This document shows, one piece after another, positions 48,008 to 60,680 of a DNA stretch of 64,000 bases. The stretch spans positions 1,116,001 to 1,180,000 of the forward strand of contig JAXQJY010000030.1 of NCBI GenBank assembly GCA_037042185.1. The letters are read 5' to 3'. Under the pieces are notes generated by a model. It ran no database searches and was not told where the DNA came from. It was given only the letters and a program-made list of their open reading frames with translations. The first letter of the stretch is position 1. Each line of letters opens with the position of its first letter. The DNA comes from Sordariomycetes sp. S80-01Y (Eukaryota > Ascomycota > Sordariomycetes). Made by a program: the position numbers and the translations under genes.

Positions 48008-49533
48008 CTAAACTCGCAGACCGATCTCCTCGGCGTACGGCAGCAAGAACAAGTCGCCGACCGACGACACCGAAGCCTTACCCTCCAGGAGAGTCTTGGC
48101 AGCCTGGTCATAACATTAGTATATGGATCATTCGAGCAGATCATGGTACTTACAGTCTTCAGCTTCTCGGCAGTGACGTTCTCGATGCCCTGGACAAGGC
48201 TGGCAGGCTCATAGGCCTTGCCGGTGTTGACGACACCGGAGCCGACAAGGTGCAGAGTAGGCTCGCGGAGCTGAGTAGTGTCGAGGGCATTGAACTTGGC
48301 GTTGGCGATAGCCTTAGTGACATCCTCCTTGCTGACGGACCCGTTGGCAACGCTCTCCAAGGCCTTGACAGTGGCCTCAGCGCCCTTGCGGACGGAAGCA
48401 GCAGGGCCGGAGAGCTGGATGGTCAAGAGTCCAGCATCGGAGTAAGGAATGTTGGTGGCGTTGACCTGGAGGCCAGAGACGTCGGCGGTGCTCTTGGAGA
48501 GCAAACTGTAGCCAGGCGTGTACTTGATAGTGGACTGGCCGCCAAGGAGTGCGGCAAGGACGGAGATCTCGGGCTTGGGGGAGGTGTAAGCGGAGCCGGG
48601 GAACGCGATGACCATGGCGTTACCACCAGGGTGGCTGGTACGCTGCTCGCCGCCGTGGTACTTGGATGCCTCGGCAGTGAACTTCTGACCAGACTGCGAA
48701 GAGGCCTGGACATCCTTGAAGAACTGAGGAACCCACTTGGCGAGGGACTCCTGCGCGGCACCCTCCGCTACCAGGGCAATCTCGGGCTTCGTGTAGACAG
48801 CGTCGGCGAAGCTAGCAATGTATTCCTCGTTGAGGTAACGCTTGGAGGGGGTCGAGGGCGTAGGGTAGATCGAAGCACCCAGACCGGTGTGGAAGGCAAC
48901 AGAATGAGCGCTGTCGAGGGCGAGGGCAGCCACATTGGCGTAGTGCTTCTGCTGCTTGAGCTTCAGAACGGGCTCAATCTCCTCGTGGAATTCGTGAGCT
49001 TTTGCATGTCAGCTACTCTCCAAGATCTCTCGTTCAACTCGGAATCATACTGGTGTACTTGGTCATCGAGACAACCTCGCCGAGCAATTCAGCAAAGTAA
49101 GGCAGATCATCGCGCAGGAAGCTGGCCTCAACTACAAGAGCCTCACGGGTGTGCGATGCAGCCAATTGACCACCAAGGAGCTCGGACTCGCGCTGAATTC
49201 GAAGGGCGGATCGTCGTTCGGTATTCTTCATGACCCAGTTAGCTCAACCCGGCGTTGACCAGCTGTCCTCCTCACCTTGAAAGCAAACTCCTCAAGACCG
49301 ACGGAAAGACCGGGCAGCGGCTGGAACCTGGTACCAGCCTTGGCGACAATAGCGAGCTTCGTGGTCGGGCCGTGGGCGTCGCGCGAGGCTACCTTGAGGC
49401 CGTCAACATCCGAGGTCTCGAAGACGCCGGATGAAGAAGCACTGGCGTAACAGCGTTGCTGGACTGCGCGGGCAGCCAGCGACCGGCGGGCGGCCTGGTG
49501 CGCGTTTCTCGCGAGAGATGATCTCGACAGCAT
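48008..49533 (-). CDS. QCR2: Ubiquinol-cytochrome c reductase core protein 2
   Basis: Core subunit of respiratory complex III in the mitochondrial inner membrane, built from two M16 peptidase-like halves. Exons 49276-49533, 49051-49225, 48154-48998 and 48008-48103 give 457 residues. The N-terminus MLSRSSLARNAHQAARRSLAARAVQQ is a presequence rich in Arg and Ala. Family features are GLKVASRDAHGPTTKLAIV, GLEEFAFKNTERRSALRIQRE, ELLGGQLAASHTREALV and the C-terminal LFLLPYAEEIGLRV. The zinc-binding HxxEH motif is missing, as expected for core protein 2 rather than processing peptidase. The ATG at 49533 was chosen over the longer frame because the upstream part lacks targeting character. Confidence 0.92.
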
Positions 49534-50051
49534 TTTCGAGGTCGGTGTCGTAGGGAATTGACAGTCCTTTGGCCGTCGTGACGGAGTAATGGGTCGCCAA
49601 AAGAAGTGCCTCGTCGAAAAGCTCCCGTCTAATTTTCGGGCTTCCGGCGAGGATGACCAGCCTTTCTCGATCACGTGATTGGCCAGCCATCGCCTGCGAC
49701 TGGTCCGGTACCGATGAAGTCTAAGACCACCAAAATTGGCGTGGCTCAGCAGGAAAAGATACCTACCAGTCACTTTGACGCATTCTAAGCGGCAGTTTAC
49801 CACTGCGAGTCAACCGGCGACCCCACCTGCCCGCCAAAGACGAAGCTCCAGCGTCCCAAAACTTGGGTCGGGCCCTTCACGAAAAATTGATGCTGCATCA
49901 TCTCGACTTTCTCAAGATCACCATTGTTCTCGTATTTTCCCACTGGCATTTGTTCTCGCTCTGTGAAAGTGCCGTCGCAGACATCAATGCCGCCCCGGTA
50001 GTATCTGTGGCAGCTCTAGAGATAGTGAGAGGATCTCTAGGAGCAGAAGCA
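49534..50051. promoter_or_regulatory. Divergent promoter, QCR2 and RPC82
   Basis: A 518-bp intergenic region between divergent start codons. Its most distinctive element is the CACGTG plus CCAAT pair listed separately. No TATA box is evident and no additional gene is supported. Confidence 0.45.
49671..49682. promoter_or_regulatory. Adjacent CACGTG E-box and CCAAT box upstream of QCR2
   Basis: The plus strand reads TCACGTGATTGG. It combines a palindromic CACGTG (bHLH sites such as Cbf1) with an inverted CCAAT box (HAP complex) about 140 nt upstream of the QCR2 start codon. HAP control of respiratory genes is well established in fungi; direct use of this site is inferred. Confidence 0.55.
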
Positions 50052-52142
50052 ATGCTTGTGGTGAGTCTTGTTGCGCCGCCCTTTGCCGACCAGTCGCTGA
50101 TGCCTTCTGCGCCAGACCAAGCACGCCGCCGAGCTTTGTGCGCTCCTAGTCCTCGACCTCCACGGTGAACTTCCATCGGTATGCACATCGTTGTGACAAT
50201 GTGTAACAGAAATATTCGAGGTCTAACATATTCCCCAACGTAGCGGATCCTCACAGCCCTGCTCACCAAAGGCCGCTGCACAACATCGCAACTAGCACAG
50301 CACACGACCCTGACTCCAAAGCAACTGCGCAACGGGCTCGCTGTTTTGTTCCAGCAGAACTTGCTCTACACACGAATCGATAACGACGCCAGAACGATCC
50401 ACTACGATGCGAACCCTGACGCTTGCTACAACCTTGTCCGATCCGGCAAGATTCTGGAGTTTATCGAGGAGCAATTCGGCACATCAGAACGCGATCTAGT
50501 TCAGACGCTGCTTCAATTAGGTCACGCGAAGATAAATGACCTTGGCCAGGCGTTTTCAGCGCGGAATCCCTTTGCGAACGGTGCTGGGCACGGGGCGAAT
50601 GGCACTACCAACGGAGTCATCACTTCTGAGGATGGCCTATTGATAGGACTTGGCCGACTGATCCAAGCAGGGTTTGTCGAAACCGTTCGCCCGGAGTCCT
50701 TCCGCAACCCGGTAGATATTTTCCATGAGATCAGGAACGAGGCCACGAAGACCGAACCCGGCGGAAAATCCGCGAAGTCCAAATATGAGCAACACGAGGC
50801 GATGGTAAACGGCTGGCGCAAATTTCGGGAGCAAAGTAAGACTGTCAAGAGGCAGCTTGACCAGACGCGTGGAATCCCATCCAAGCGGAGAAAATTGACG
50901 AATGGGAAGGCGGCGAACGGAGACCTCGATGACGAGGAGGTCCCAAATCTCAATGTGAGCCCTGGATGATGGATCTCACTGCTGAGGCTGTCTGACTAAC
51001 GCTTAACACAGCCCAATATCATCGTCCGGGTGAACCATGAGAAGTGCCTCGTCGAATTGCGTAACTTACACCTTGCTGAAGTTGCTTCGGATGCCCTCGG
51101 GGATGCGACCAGTGAAGTCTACCGAACGCTCTTACAGCTCATGACAGTGGAAACACCCATGTGTCGAAAGGATACATTCGTCGACGATGATGTGCCCCTA
51201 CCGACCGCCGTGGTTACCACGTTGGACATACTGGAGCACCTTGATGAGTCGGTAAATCTGAGCAGCGGCATTGGCAAGATATCCAAGTCGAAACTCAATC
51301 AATCCAGCGTCGAGAAGATTAAGGCTACAGCTCCACAGTCCGACGACGAGTCAGATGAGTCAGAAGATGATGCGGGTGGCGCAGTCTCGCTTGATGCTGA
51401 CGACGAATCTGACGAAGAGAATGATGAAGATGAGGGACTCAATGGCGAGGCCCAGACAAATGGCAACCGGGCAACACGAGTCACCTTTCAAGATGATGCA
51501 CCACAAGTCAGCCGGCTGGACCAGATGCGACAACATCTTCTCTTGCTGAAAGAAAGCAAGTACAAGTTTGTACGGCATTGCGGCACACAAGGACGTGGGC
51601 AATGGACAGTCGACTTCGATCAGCTCATGAATAGGGTGCGCGAGACAGAGCTGGACGCCGTCATTGAATCAAAGTACGGTCGCCATGGACTTCGCTTAAC
51701 GCGCATTCTGCGCGAAAAGGGCAAGCTCGATGAGAAGATGCTACACGGAGCAGCGCTCATGAAAAAGCCGGATGTACAAGCAAAGATGGTGCAGATGCAA
51801 ATGGCCGGCGTGGTTGATATCCAGGAGGTGCCAAAGGACAGCAGCCGCCTAGCCAACCGGACCATGTTCTTCTGGTACTATGACGCTGAGCGCATGCAAG
51901 CGCAGATGTTAGACGACGTGTACAAAGCAATGGTGCGTTGCTTGCAAACGCTGCAAGTACGGCGTTACCACGAGAAGAGCATCTTGTCTTTCGTAGAGCG
52001 CAAGGACGTTCAGGGGCGCGAAGAGGAGGTGATGACCACAGAGCACTACAACACGTACAACCGACACCTGGAGGTGGAAGAGAAGTTGCTTGGACAAGTC
52101 ATGCGTCTAGATAGCATGATTTCCGTCTTGAGGGACTTTTGA
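50052..52142 (+). CDS. RPC82: RNA polymerase III subunit Rpc82 (RPC3)
   Basis: Subunit of the Rpc82-Rpc34-Rpc31 initiation subcomplex of RNA polymerase III, with several winged-helix domains. Exons 50052-50060, 50116-50178, 50244-50954 and 51012-52142 encode 637 residues. The N-terminus MLVTKHAAELCALLVLDLHGELPS continues in frame into RILTALLTKGRCTTSQLAQH and LTPKQLRNGLAVLFQQNLLYT, the first winged helix. Further conserved parts are NPDACYNLVRSGKIL and the C-terminal QVRRYHEKSILSFVERKDVQ with a final coiled coil. An acidic Asp/Glu/Ser segment (about residues 365-405) is an insertion between domains. The first coding exon is just nine nucleotides, chosen because it is the only ATG that joins in frame through consensus splice sites to the conserved region. 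Confidence 0.92.
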
Positions 52143-52867
52143 AAAGCGAATTGTGTCAAGCGAAACTTTGGGTGTAAGTCTGAGCTTGTAATTTTAGGCT
52201 GTTGGCAATGAATCTAAAGCCACATGTTCTCAAGCAGCGTTGGGGATAAGTTCTTTTCCGGTGAACTTCTACTCTCTCATTCAGAGTGCTTATGTCTTCC
52301 ATTTATGTGCACATTTCCCTTCGTCGTGTGCGCCACGCAACTGAGAATGCAGCCTATTTCTAACACAATCGATCATTTGGCCAAAAGGGACAATTGCGCG
52401 ACCACGCCACGAGCTGGGTCTAGTAAAACATGATGCTTCAAGCTGCTTGAATTTCAATATGTTTCCAATACTACGCAGAGATTCCAGTACTCGATGTGAT
52501 TCATTCCGCGCTGGGAACGGTGATGTCGTCCTATGGCTTCCGGGTAGTTCTCGCGGGTTCACTTTGTTGAGGGATTGGGTCGCGCTAACAAGAGGACTGA
52601 GACAAAATATACCGAGCGCTGGCCGTGACCAAACGGACAGAAAGTGGACATTTAATATGTCATACTTAGGACTGGAGGCTGTGGACCCCTGACGCCGTCG
52701 CGTGCCCGAGTTCGGCAGCCTCTCAAAAATTTCCCATGATTCGACTTGCGCGACTGACAATCGTTTAAACTCTCACCGTCAACACCCACTATCCTTTCGT
52801 TCCCAACGTCCCCCTCCTCGCCTCACATCCCGAGCCAATCCCACCGGTCGAGACGCCAGCCGTCAAT
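52143..52867. other. Intergenic, RPC82 3' flank and carrier promoter
   Basis: A 725-bp region between two plus-strand genes. A pyrimidine-rich stretch at about 52768-52850 directly precedes the carrier start codon, a common fungal core-promoter feature. No gene is supported. Confidence 0.4.
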
Positions 52868-53894
52868 ATGTCGCCCGCCGCTGGTGCCAACGAGAAGGAA
52901 TCCAACCTGGCCCGTGTGCTGGGCTCTGGTGCGTCTCTTATCAATCTGGATCTAGAAGTAACGTACAGTGCTGACGGCCTGGCCTAGGATCCGCTGGTAT
53001 TGCCGAATTGGCAGTTTTCCACCCCGTCGACACAATTGCGAAGCGCCTGATGAGCAACCAGACCAAGGTCTCCGGCGCCAGTCAACTCAACCAGGTCATC
53101 TTCAAAGATAAGGCCTCGGCCCCCTTCAGCCGCAAGTTCTTCTCACTCTTCCCCGGCCTTGGCTACGCCGCGGGCTACAAGGTCCTCCAACGAGTGTACA
53201 AGTACGGTGGCCAGCCCGTGGCGCGCGACTACCTGGGCAAGCACTACGGAAAGGACTTCGAGTCGGCATTTGGAAAGAAGACGGGCAAGGCCATCATGCA
53301 CTCTACAGCTGGTTCGTTGATTGGCATTGGAGAGATCGTCCTTCTGCCGCTTGACGTCCTGAAGATCAAGCGACAGACGAACCCCGAGGCGTTCAAGGGC
53401 CGTGGAGTCTTCAAGATTGTGGCTGATGAGGGTTTTGGCCTGTACCGAGGCTGGGGTTGGACTGCCGCCCGTAACGCGCCCGGATCATTTGCGCTGTTTG
53501 GTGGTTCGGCCTTTGCGAAGGAGTATCTCTTCCACCTGCAGGATTACAACAAGGCGACGTGGCTGCAGAACTTTGTTGCTTCGATTGCTGGTGCTTCTGC
53601 TTCTCTCGTTGTCTCTGCGCCCTTGGACGTCATCAAGACCCGTATCCAGAACAGGAATTTTGAGAACCCAGAGAGCGGATTGAGGATCATGGCCAACATG
53701 GCCAAGAACGAAGGTGTCTCTTCTTTCTTCAAGGGTCTTGTCCCCAAGGTAAGTCCATACTCTCGTGTAGTAGGTCGAGTGAAGCATTGGCTGACATGTG
53801 ATAGCTCCTGATGACCGGTCCTAAGCTCGTCTTCTCCTTCTGGCTGGCTCAGACCCTCATCCCCGCCTTTGACACCGCTTTCAGCAAGCGATGA
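52868..53894 (+). CDS. GGC1: Mitochondrial GTP/GDP carrier, Ggc1 type
   Basis: Inner-membrane carrier of the SLC25 family that exchanges GTP and GDP; in yeast it also affects iron homeostasis and mitochondrial genome upkeep. Exons 52868-52928, 52988-53748 and 53805-53894 encode 303 residues, the family length. Carrier signatures are FHPVDTIAKR (repeat 1), LPLDVLKIKR (repeat 2) and APLDVIKTRI (repeat 3). Stretches nearly identical to yeast Ggc1 include FPGLGYAAGYKVLQRVYKYG, YRGWGWTAARNAPGSFALFG and TGPKLVFSFWLAQTLIP. The N-terminal 20 residues are short and hydrophilic. The joins at both introns preserve conserved blocks, so the model is firm. Confidence 0.94.
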
Positions 53895-54553
53895 GAAAGA
53901 GGTGCGGCATGGTATGGGAGGATAAAGGTTGTGAGCTTTACTAGACTTGGCGATGGCTCTAGATGAGATGTTCTGGGTAACGCTTGCGACTGGGACGGAC
54001 AAGGACTCAAGGGGATATACCTGTGTTCGGCACACTGGATTGTACAAAGTCACCCTGCTCTGTATGGATAGATATTTTAATGAGAGCGACGATTCGGCTT
54101 CTGAACCCTTTATTTTACTTACAAAGAGAAACAAGACCGAGCTTCAGTGTCGCCTGCAGCCAAAATTGACGTGTCCCCAATGGCGAAGCTCCAACGCACC
54201 CTTCGGGGCTGCGACTTGGCGGTGACGGCGCCCGTTGCCCCGGAAACTCAGAGCCACGCGCCAAACAACCAATCCGATAACAAACCCCTGCAATAAGCTC
54301 TCGAAGCCGATCCGTCGTCATATTCATCACAACAAGCTTCCGTGGCACCTTTTCCCACGACTCTACGAATTCTATTCTGATTCAACGTGTTCTTGTTGCT
54401 TCCATTTACAACCATCGCTTCCATCGCAAGAGTTATCAGCAGCTTTTCTGATACGAACTACCAGCTGCGTGGCGGAGGTGCCGTCCCGCATTCCTCGCTT
54501 CCACGCTCTGCATTCCACAACAACACACAGCAGCACACTGCGCACCGCTTCCA
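53895..54553. other. Intergenic, carrier 3' flank and coiled-coil gene promoter
   Basis: A 659-bp region. A CCAAT pentamer is present at about 54269. The short open frames on both strands overlap each other and lack features. No gene is supported. Confidence 0.4.
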
Positions 54554-57500
54554 ATGGCTCACGATGAGCGGGACAGTCCTGTCCCTCGGGAAGGGCATCC
54601 CTATCTTAGACATCAACATTCTGGGTCTTCTGCTGATGGCATGAGGGCGCTGGTCCCAATGTAAGCTCCCCTCCCTCTCCCTGACATCACTCTGTTTTCT
54701 AACCACCAACGACAGGTGGGACTCCTCCGACCCCGATCGTGCACCACCGCCTCTGCCACTCAACCCACAAAGCCCGAGTCTGACGTCGAGGGCAGGGACC
54801 TCGAGCGCCATCCAGTCTGCTCACGCGGCGCTTAATGAGCGTGCGCGCGAGGCAAATGCACTGGTGCCACACTTTCCGAAGCGCTTAGATCAGTCGCCAG
54901 AGCGCGCACTTGTTCATAAACCACACTCTCACCGACGGACGCAGACGCTGGGGGGGACAGGGACAGTGCGGGATCTGAGTTTGATGCTCGAGAGTGGCGC
55001 CAACAGTCCCGTCACATCACCTACGAAGTCACCCGAGAGGCTCCAGCATCGAAACGAACGATCCAACACATCTACACCCACCGCGACTTCGCGCAAGGAC
55101 AAGGAGTCGGAAATCAAGCAAGAGCCTGAGCAACCCGAGGACGAGCCTGAGAGCGCTGGACCTGGGCCGGGTCCTAGTTTCACCCCAATCGTTAGGCCAA
55201 CTGTGCGCCGCTCGGCTCACAACAGTATTCTGGGCGAAAACACCCCTCCTCAATCATCCACCATGCTCGCTCTGCAGAATATGGGCTCACAAACGTCGAG
55301 GGCGGATAGCGAGCCGCCCCTATCAAATGTCACAAATGGCTCGACCGCTCTCGCCAAGCCAGCCGCGTCCTTTGACCACCTATCAACACAGATCGTCAGC
55401 CTGACAAATATTGCTACGGCACTTCAGAAGGAGATGTCGGCTTTGAGTCGACGAAGCAGGGACAATGCTACCGATCTCCTCAGTCTCAAGGAAGCTACTA
55501 ACACCAGAGACGAGGATATTCGGAAGAGCTTGAGGGACCTGCTGGGCAGTGTCAATGATACTACGCATAGATTAGGCTCTGGCCACAACTTGAGCGGTCT
55601 GCTGCTGGACAACAAACCTCACAATGCACACGCGAACAGCCGGGGTTTCCAGCTCCCGAGGATTCCGTCGCCGAACAGCTTCGCTGACTCAATTGAGCGT
55701 GGTTCAATCAGCACGCCGAGCTTAGTTGGCAGTGGACACGGGGACAGCAGCCAGTCTATCGCTCTGTTGGAAAAGATCATCCGGGAAATGGGCACCAAGG
55801 AGGGGCACGAGATGTTGATCAGCCGCCTGACCGAGGTCTCTTCAAAGCTGTCTGGCATGGCCACCGCTGCCAAGGTTGATGAACTTGTCAACCAGGTTCG
55901 TATGCAGTCAGAGAGCGCAATCATCCCCAGCGGTCACGCCGTCGCAGAGCGCCAGGTGCTTCACAACGAGGGACGCCGATCGTCGGCCCCTGCCCGTGGC
56001 TCTGAGATTCTCAACGAGGACCTCATCAAGATTATCAAGAATGTCAAGGATAGCGTTGCCCAAGGAGGAGGTCTGACCGCTGAAGTGAAGGCTCTCGTCA
56101 GAGAGCTGCGTGGCGAAGTCCTCGGCATGGGTCGTGAGCTTGGAAAGAGACTGGAAGCAGTTGGCTCAAGCAACAGCATCGAGGAGAGCGACCATCCTAG
56201 CAGGGATGATGTCTCGAGAGTCATCGATCAGGGATTGGAGCAGATGAAGGACCAACTCAACCACGTCCTTCGGGAGCACAGACGCCAGTCTGCGCAGTCC
56301 ACTGCCACTGCTAAGAGCCTCGTCGATTACCAAGAGATCTACAACGCAATGAGGGCCGCGCTTCGCGATAACGAAGCCTCTGAAACACACATGCCTGACC
56401 TCAGCAGGGACGATGTGATCGAGGCTGTCCGCGATGCTTGGGAGACCTACAAGCCCGAGATAGAGATTCAGCAGGTCGGACTTGAGCGTGACGAGGTCCT
56501 CGCTTGCTTGAAGGAGGGCCTCCTGGATTACACTACAAGGAACGAGCAGCCTGTTGGGGCTACACGCGACGAAGTGTTCACTGCTGTTGTCGAGGGCCTC
56601 AAGCACTTTGTGCCTCCGCAAATGGATACTCCCTCTTCAATGTCCAGAGACGAGATCATTGAGGCTGTGCGCGATTGCCTGGAGGAGTTCGAGTTCCCTG
56701 TCGCTGCGTCTGCTGTTGGACAGTCCGACCTGACGCGTGAGGACATGGTCTACGCTGTTAAGGAAGGTCTCGAGGACATGGATCTTCCTCGTGGTGGAGC
56801 TGTTGTTCCTCACGCTGGTAACAATGATGAGCTCGTTAGCAAACTCGAGGATTTAATGGGCTACATCAAGCTCGAATTCAAGGCTGTCTCACAGGAGGCG
56901 AAGGACAACGTCGCTGCCAACGGCCGCGACACTGAGCAGGTCTTGGATGCGACCAAGGACGGTCTTGAAAATCTGCGCATCGCTCTCGAAAGCTATGTCG
57001 ACCGCGCCACTGGTGAGGCTGGACAGGAAGAATTCATGCAAGGTCTGCTGAAGACCATGGATGAGTTCAAGGAGGATATTGCATCTCTTGTCTCCCAATC
57101 CACGGAGACCTCCCGTGAGCAGCTTCAGACTGAGCTGGAGGGTCTGCGTGAGGTCGTCAACTCATCTATGGTTCCAGCCATGCCCCAGCAATCCGGCAAC
57201 AACAAGGAAATCCTGGACGCCCTGCAAACCGCCGCTAATAACCTGCGTCAGGAGATTCTTCGACCAAAGGCTGAGACCACCGAGATTCTCGACGCCCTCA
57301 ACGAGGGTCTCAACGAGATCAAGGAGGGGATCGACAGGATGACTCACAAACCTGTCGACCTCACCGCCAATGATGAGATTCTTGATGCACTCAGGTCCGG
57401 TCTCGACTCCGTTCGTTCAGACATTGAGACTATCCGAGAGACGAGCAACGACAAGGCAGTCGCTATGGCAGCTGTCCCTACTGAATCTCCTTCGGAGCAG

Positions 57501-60236
57501 GCCATCATCCCTGCTGACATGGTCAAGCAAGACGATATCAAGGCTCTCGAGGTCCTCATCACTCAGCTCCGCATCAAGGTTGAGGCGATGGAACCAGCAG
57601 AGCAGGACGCCGACAATGTCCACAAGGAGGACCTCACCCGTTTGGAGGACATGATGTCAAACATACAGCAGAGCGTGGAGGAGATTAGTTCGCGCGAGGC
57701 TTTCACCGCTACGGCTAAGGAGAGCAAAGACGAGGATGCTCCTGCAGTGAACACAGATGCCGCCACCAAAGATGATGTTGAGGCGATCGAGACTATTCTT
57801 CGCAACACCAAATCCCGCCTTGATGACCTCATGGACGGCGAGCAAGCCCTTCGCAAGGAGCACCTTGATGTCGTCGAGGCTCTTATTCTTGAGACTCGCG
57901 AGACCATGAACAGTATGACCGAGGGAATGAGTGACATCTCTCGCAAAGATGACCTTTCCGACCTAACCTCTCTCATTACTCAGATCAAGGTCGACTTTGA
58001 TGAGATGAAGGAGAAGAGTGAGAAGGAGACCGAGGACCCTGACAAGGCTTCCAAGACAGACGTCGAAGCTGTCGAGACGGTCGTTCTAGAGATCAAAAAC
58101 ATCCTTAACGTCTTCCAAGGTGTTGACTTCAATGCTCTCCCTCAGAAAGACGACATTGCCAACATCGAGACCCTCATTAAGGAGGCCAAGGAGAAGATTG
58201 AAAGCGTCAACGAGTCTTCTTCAATGGCCATCGAGAAGAAGGATGAGGAGATGAAGAGCGTTGGCGAACGTGTCACTGAGGTGAAGACCTTTTTGGAAGA
58301 GATGAAGGAGGCCATGCAGGGCAAGCTTGATGATGGCTCGACTGGTATCGAAGCCCTCGGCAAACTCCTTGAAACAATTGGCGAGAAGATGGACAAGAAC
58401 GAGAACGTCGGCACGGACCTCAAGGAGATGTTCGAGACAATGAAAACCGAGTTCGAGGACTCTCGTGGCGTCGTTGCGGGCGCCAAGCTTGAATCCGACG
58501 AGAAGCTGCAGCAAGCAACAGACAGCATTAGCACTAAGGTCGACGAGAAGATTACTGAGTTGATGACCAAGTACGACGAGTTCCAGACAGGCTTCAACGA
58601 AAAGATGGAGGCCGGCGAAAAGCGCAGTCTCGAAACTGAGGAGGCCACTGTTGGCACCAAGGCTGTGGCTGACGAGCTGAAGCTTTTGGTTGATACACTT
58701 GGCTCAACTGTCACCGAATCGCTTGAGAAAATGGAGGAGGCATCCAGAACCGTCTTCGGCAAGGTGGAGGAGCTTGTCACACAGAATGGAGAGAACCACA
58801 CCGAGGGCAAAGCTGAGCACCAACAGACACGTGATCAGCTTGCAGACGCGGTGACTATGGTCGAGAGTCTGAAAGGCGAGGTTTCTGAATCGAACCCTAA
58901 GATCCTTGAGGCTATCCAAGAAGTGCTCGCGCTTGTTGGTCAGCACTATGAACATTCCAAGACCTCCACCACAGATCTCCAAGACAAGATCGAGGAAGCG
59001 AAGCCCTCTGAGCAGCCCCTTCTCCCTGCTCCCGAGAAGTACGACGACACCGAAGTCCAGCAGAAGCTCGACGCTCTCCAACAACTGAAGTACGATGACA
59101 CAGACATCCGTTCCAAGCTTGACCAGATTGCCGAGATCAAGTACGACGACAGTGTCGTCAATGAGAAGCTTGACAAGCTCGTCACCCACAGTGACTCGGC
59201 AATGCAGGCTTTCGGCCAGCTTGAGACTTTGGACAAGGTACATCAATCTGTCGTCAAGACGGCGGCTGAGATCTCGGACTTCCTCTCCAACCAAACACAG
59301 CGCATCGCAGATGAACACGAGGACCGGGAAAAGACTCTGCAAGATACCATCATCCATGTCGAGCGCACACGCACCGAGAAAGATCATCTGGAAGCCTCAG
59401 TCCTCAGTCTCAAGGACGAAGAGGAGCGTCTCCGCGCCAGCATCACCGGTCTTCGCACTGAGCAAGAATCCCTGATCCGTCAAAAAACCCGTCTCACAGG
59501 CGACGTTTCGTCCCTGGAAACAGCAATGCGACTTCGCAAGGAGGAGCTATCTGACATGGAACTCCGGGCGGAGCGTCTTGAGCGTCGCATAGTCGACGGC
59601 GTCATGGACCACTCGCGCGTTCTTCTAATGTCTAAAGCTACCAAGAACCAAGGTGGTGATACTATGAATCGTAAAAGGGTTAGGAAGCCCAGCACGATGG
59701 ACGATGCACCGCCTGCTAAGTCTTCACCGAAGCCAGTCATGAACATGGCCCTGGCTGGCAAGCGCAACCTGGCGCCCCAGGGACAAGCTGGCGCCGCACG
59801 ACGGATCGCATCGTTAGGTCAGATTAACAACAACGTTTCCTCCGGCGGCGTTAAGAGAAGCCAGAGCGTGCGGACACCGGCCGGCGGCGGAGCGAGCAAA
59901 GCCTACCGCAAGCGAAGCTGGGGCGGTGACACGGCCACGACGATGGACAAGGAGAACCTCAGCGTCAAGGAGACAGTTGAGGAGGTCGATGAGAACGAGT
60001 CCCCTGCAATCATTCAGCCTGTGACGGATAGTGTCATCGAAGGCGATGACGACGAGAGCGACACCGGTACTCTGAGAAGGAGTAGCGCTATCTCAGGCAG
60101 CACAGGGCTGTATACAGATGGTTCGGAGTACGACGAAACGGGGAGTGAGTGGACGGAGAGTGTAGTGAGCTCTTCGGTAGCAGCGACAGATGCGGGTCAA
60201 GTTGGCGAGGGAGATGTGGTTGTTTACGGGTCATGA
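54554..60236 (+). CDS. Giant repeat-containing coiled-coil protein
   Basis: Two exons, 54554-54660 and 54716-60236, encode 1,875 residues; I do not recognise the family. The N-terminal ~170 residues are disordered, rich in Pro, Ser and Thr. Then come serial helical repeats. Six units of the type SRDEIIEAVRDCLEEF or TREDMVYAVKEGLEDM lie at about residues 530-725. Three units like NDEILDALRSGLDSVRSDI lie at about 864-945. At least five units like KDDIANIETLIKEAKEKIE lie at about 970-1220. Three short copies of KYDDTDIRSKLDQI lie at about 1477-1530. A continuous coiled coil follows (about 1540-1680). The C-terminal 190 residues are basic (KRSQSVRTP, SKAYRKRSW), then acidic. It could be a cytoskeletal, polarity or chromosome scaffold, which is inference only. 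The 36-residue first exon is supported by an in-frame join and a conserved-looking splice pair. Confidence 0.85.
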
Positions 60237-60680
60237 GATCGGAGGAGGAGGAGCTAAATGATGTATGCGTGGACGACTGGTCTGGTCTATTGTCAGTTTG
60301 TAAGGATGGGAGTTCGAAGTTTCCTGGTTTGGATTGGCGTCAGGCTATTGTTTAGGAAGGCTATATGATGATGTTAAAAGGTTACGTTTACTATTGCGAA
60401 ACAAGTCTGCCATTGTGATCTACCTAGCTCGGGTGGTATCGACGCTGATGCTGATGTCCTAAGATCTTTCAACTAAACACTGACACTACTTCGGTATGGC
60501 AGTGTAACGCCAGTGCAGTGCAGTGGCTGCGGTGGGGTGGGCTGTCGCAACCCCACGTCTCCCAGTCCCACCGTCATGATCTTTGAGCTACGCGACGGGA
60601 CGCGTTCAACAACAACCTCCCTCATCATCGCGCCTGTAGCCCGGCCTCACCTCATACGTAGCGCCGGCACGACCGCACAT
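60237..60680. other. Intergenic, coiled-coil gene 3' flank and Dad3 promoter
   Basis: A 444-bp region. GCAGTG-type short repeats occur at about 60500-60525. No gene is supported. Confidence 0.4.
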
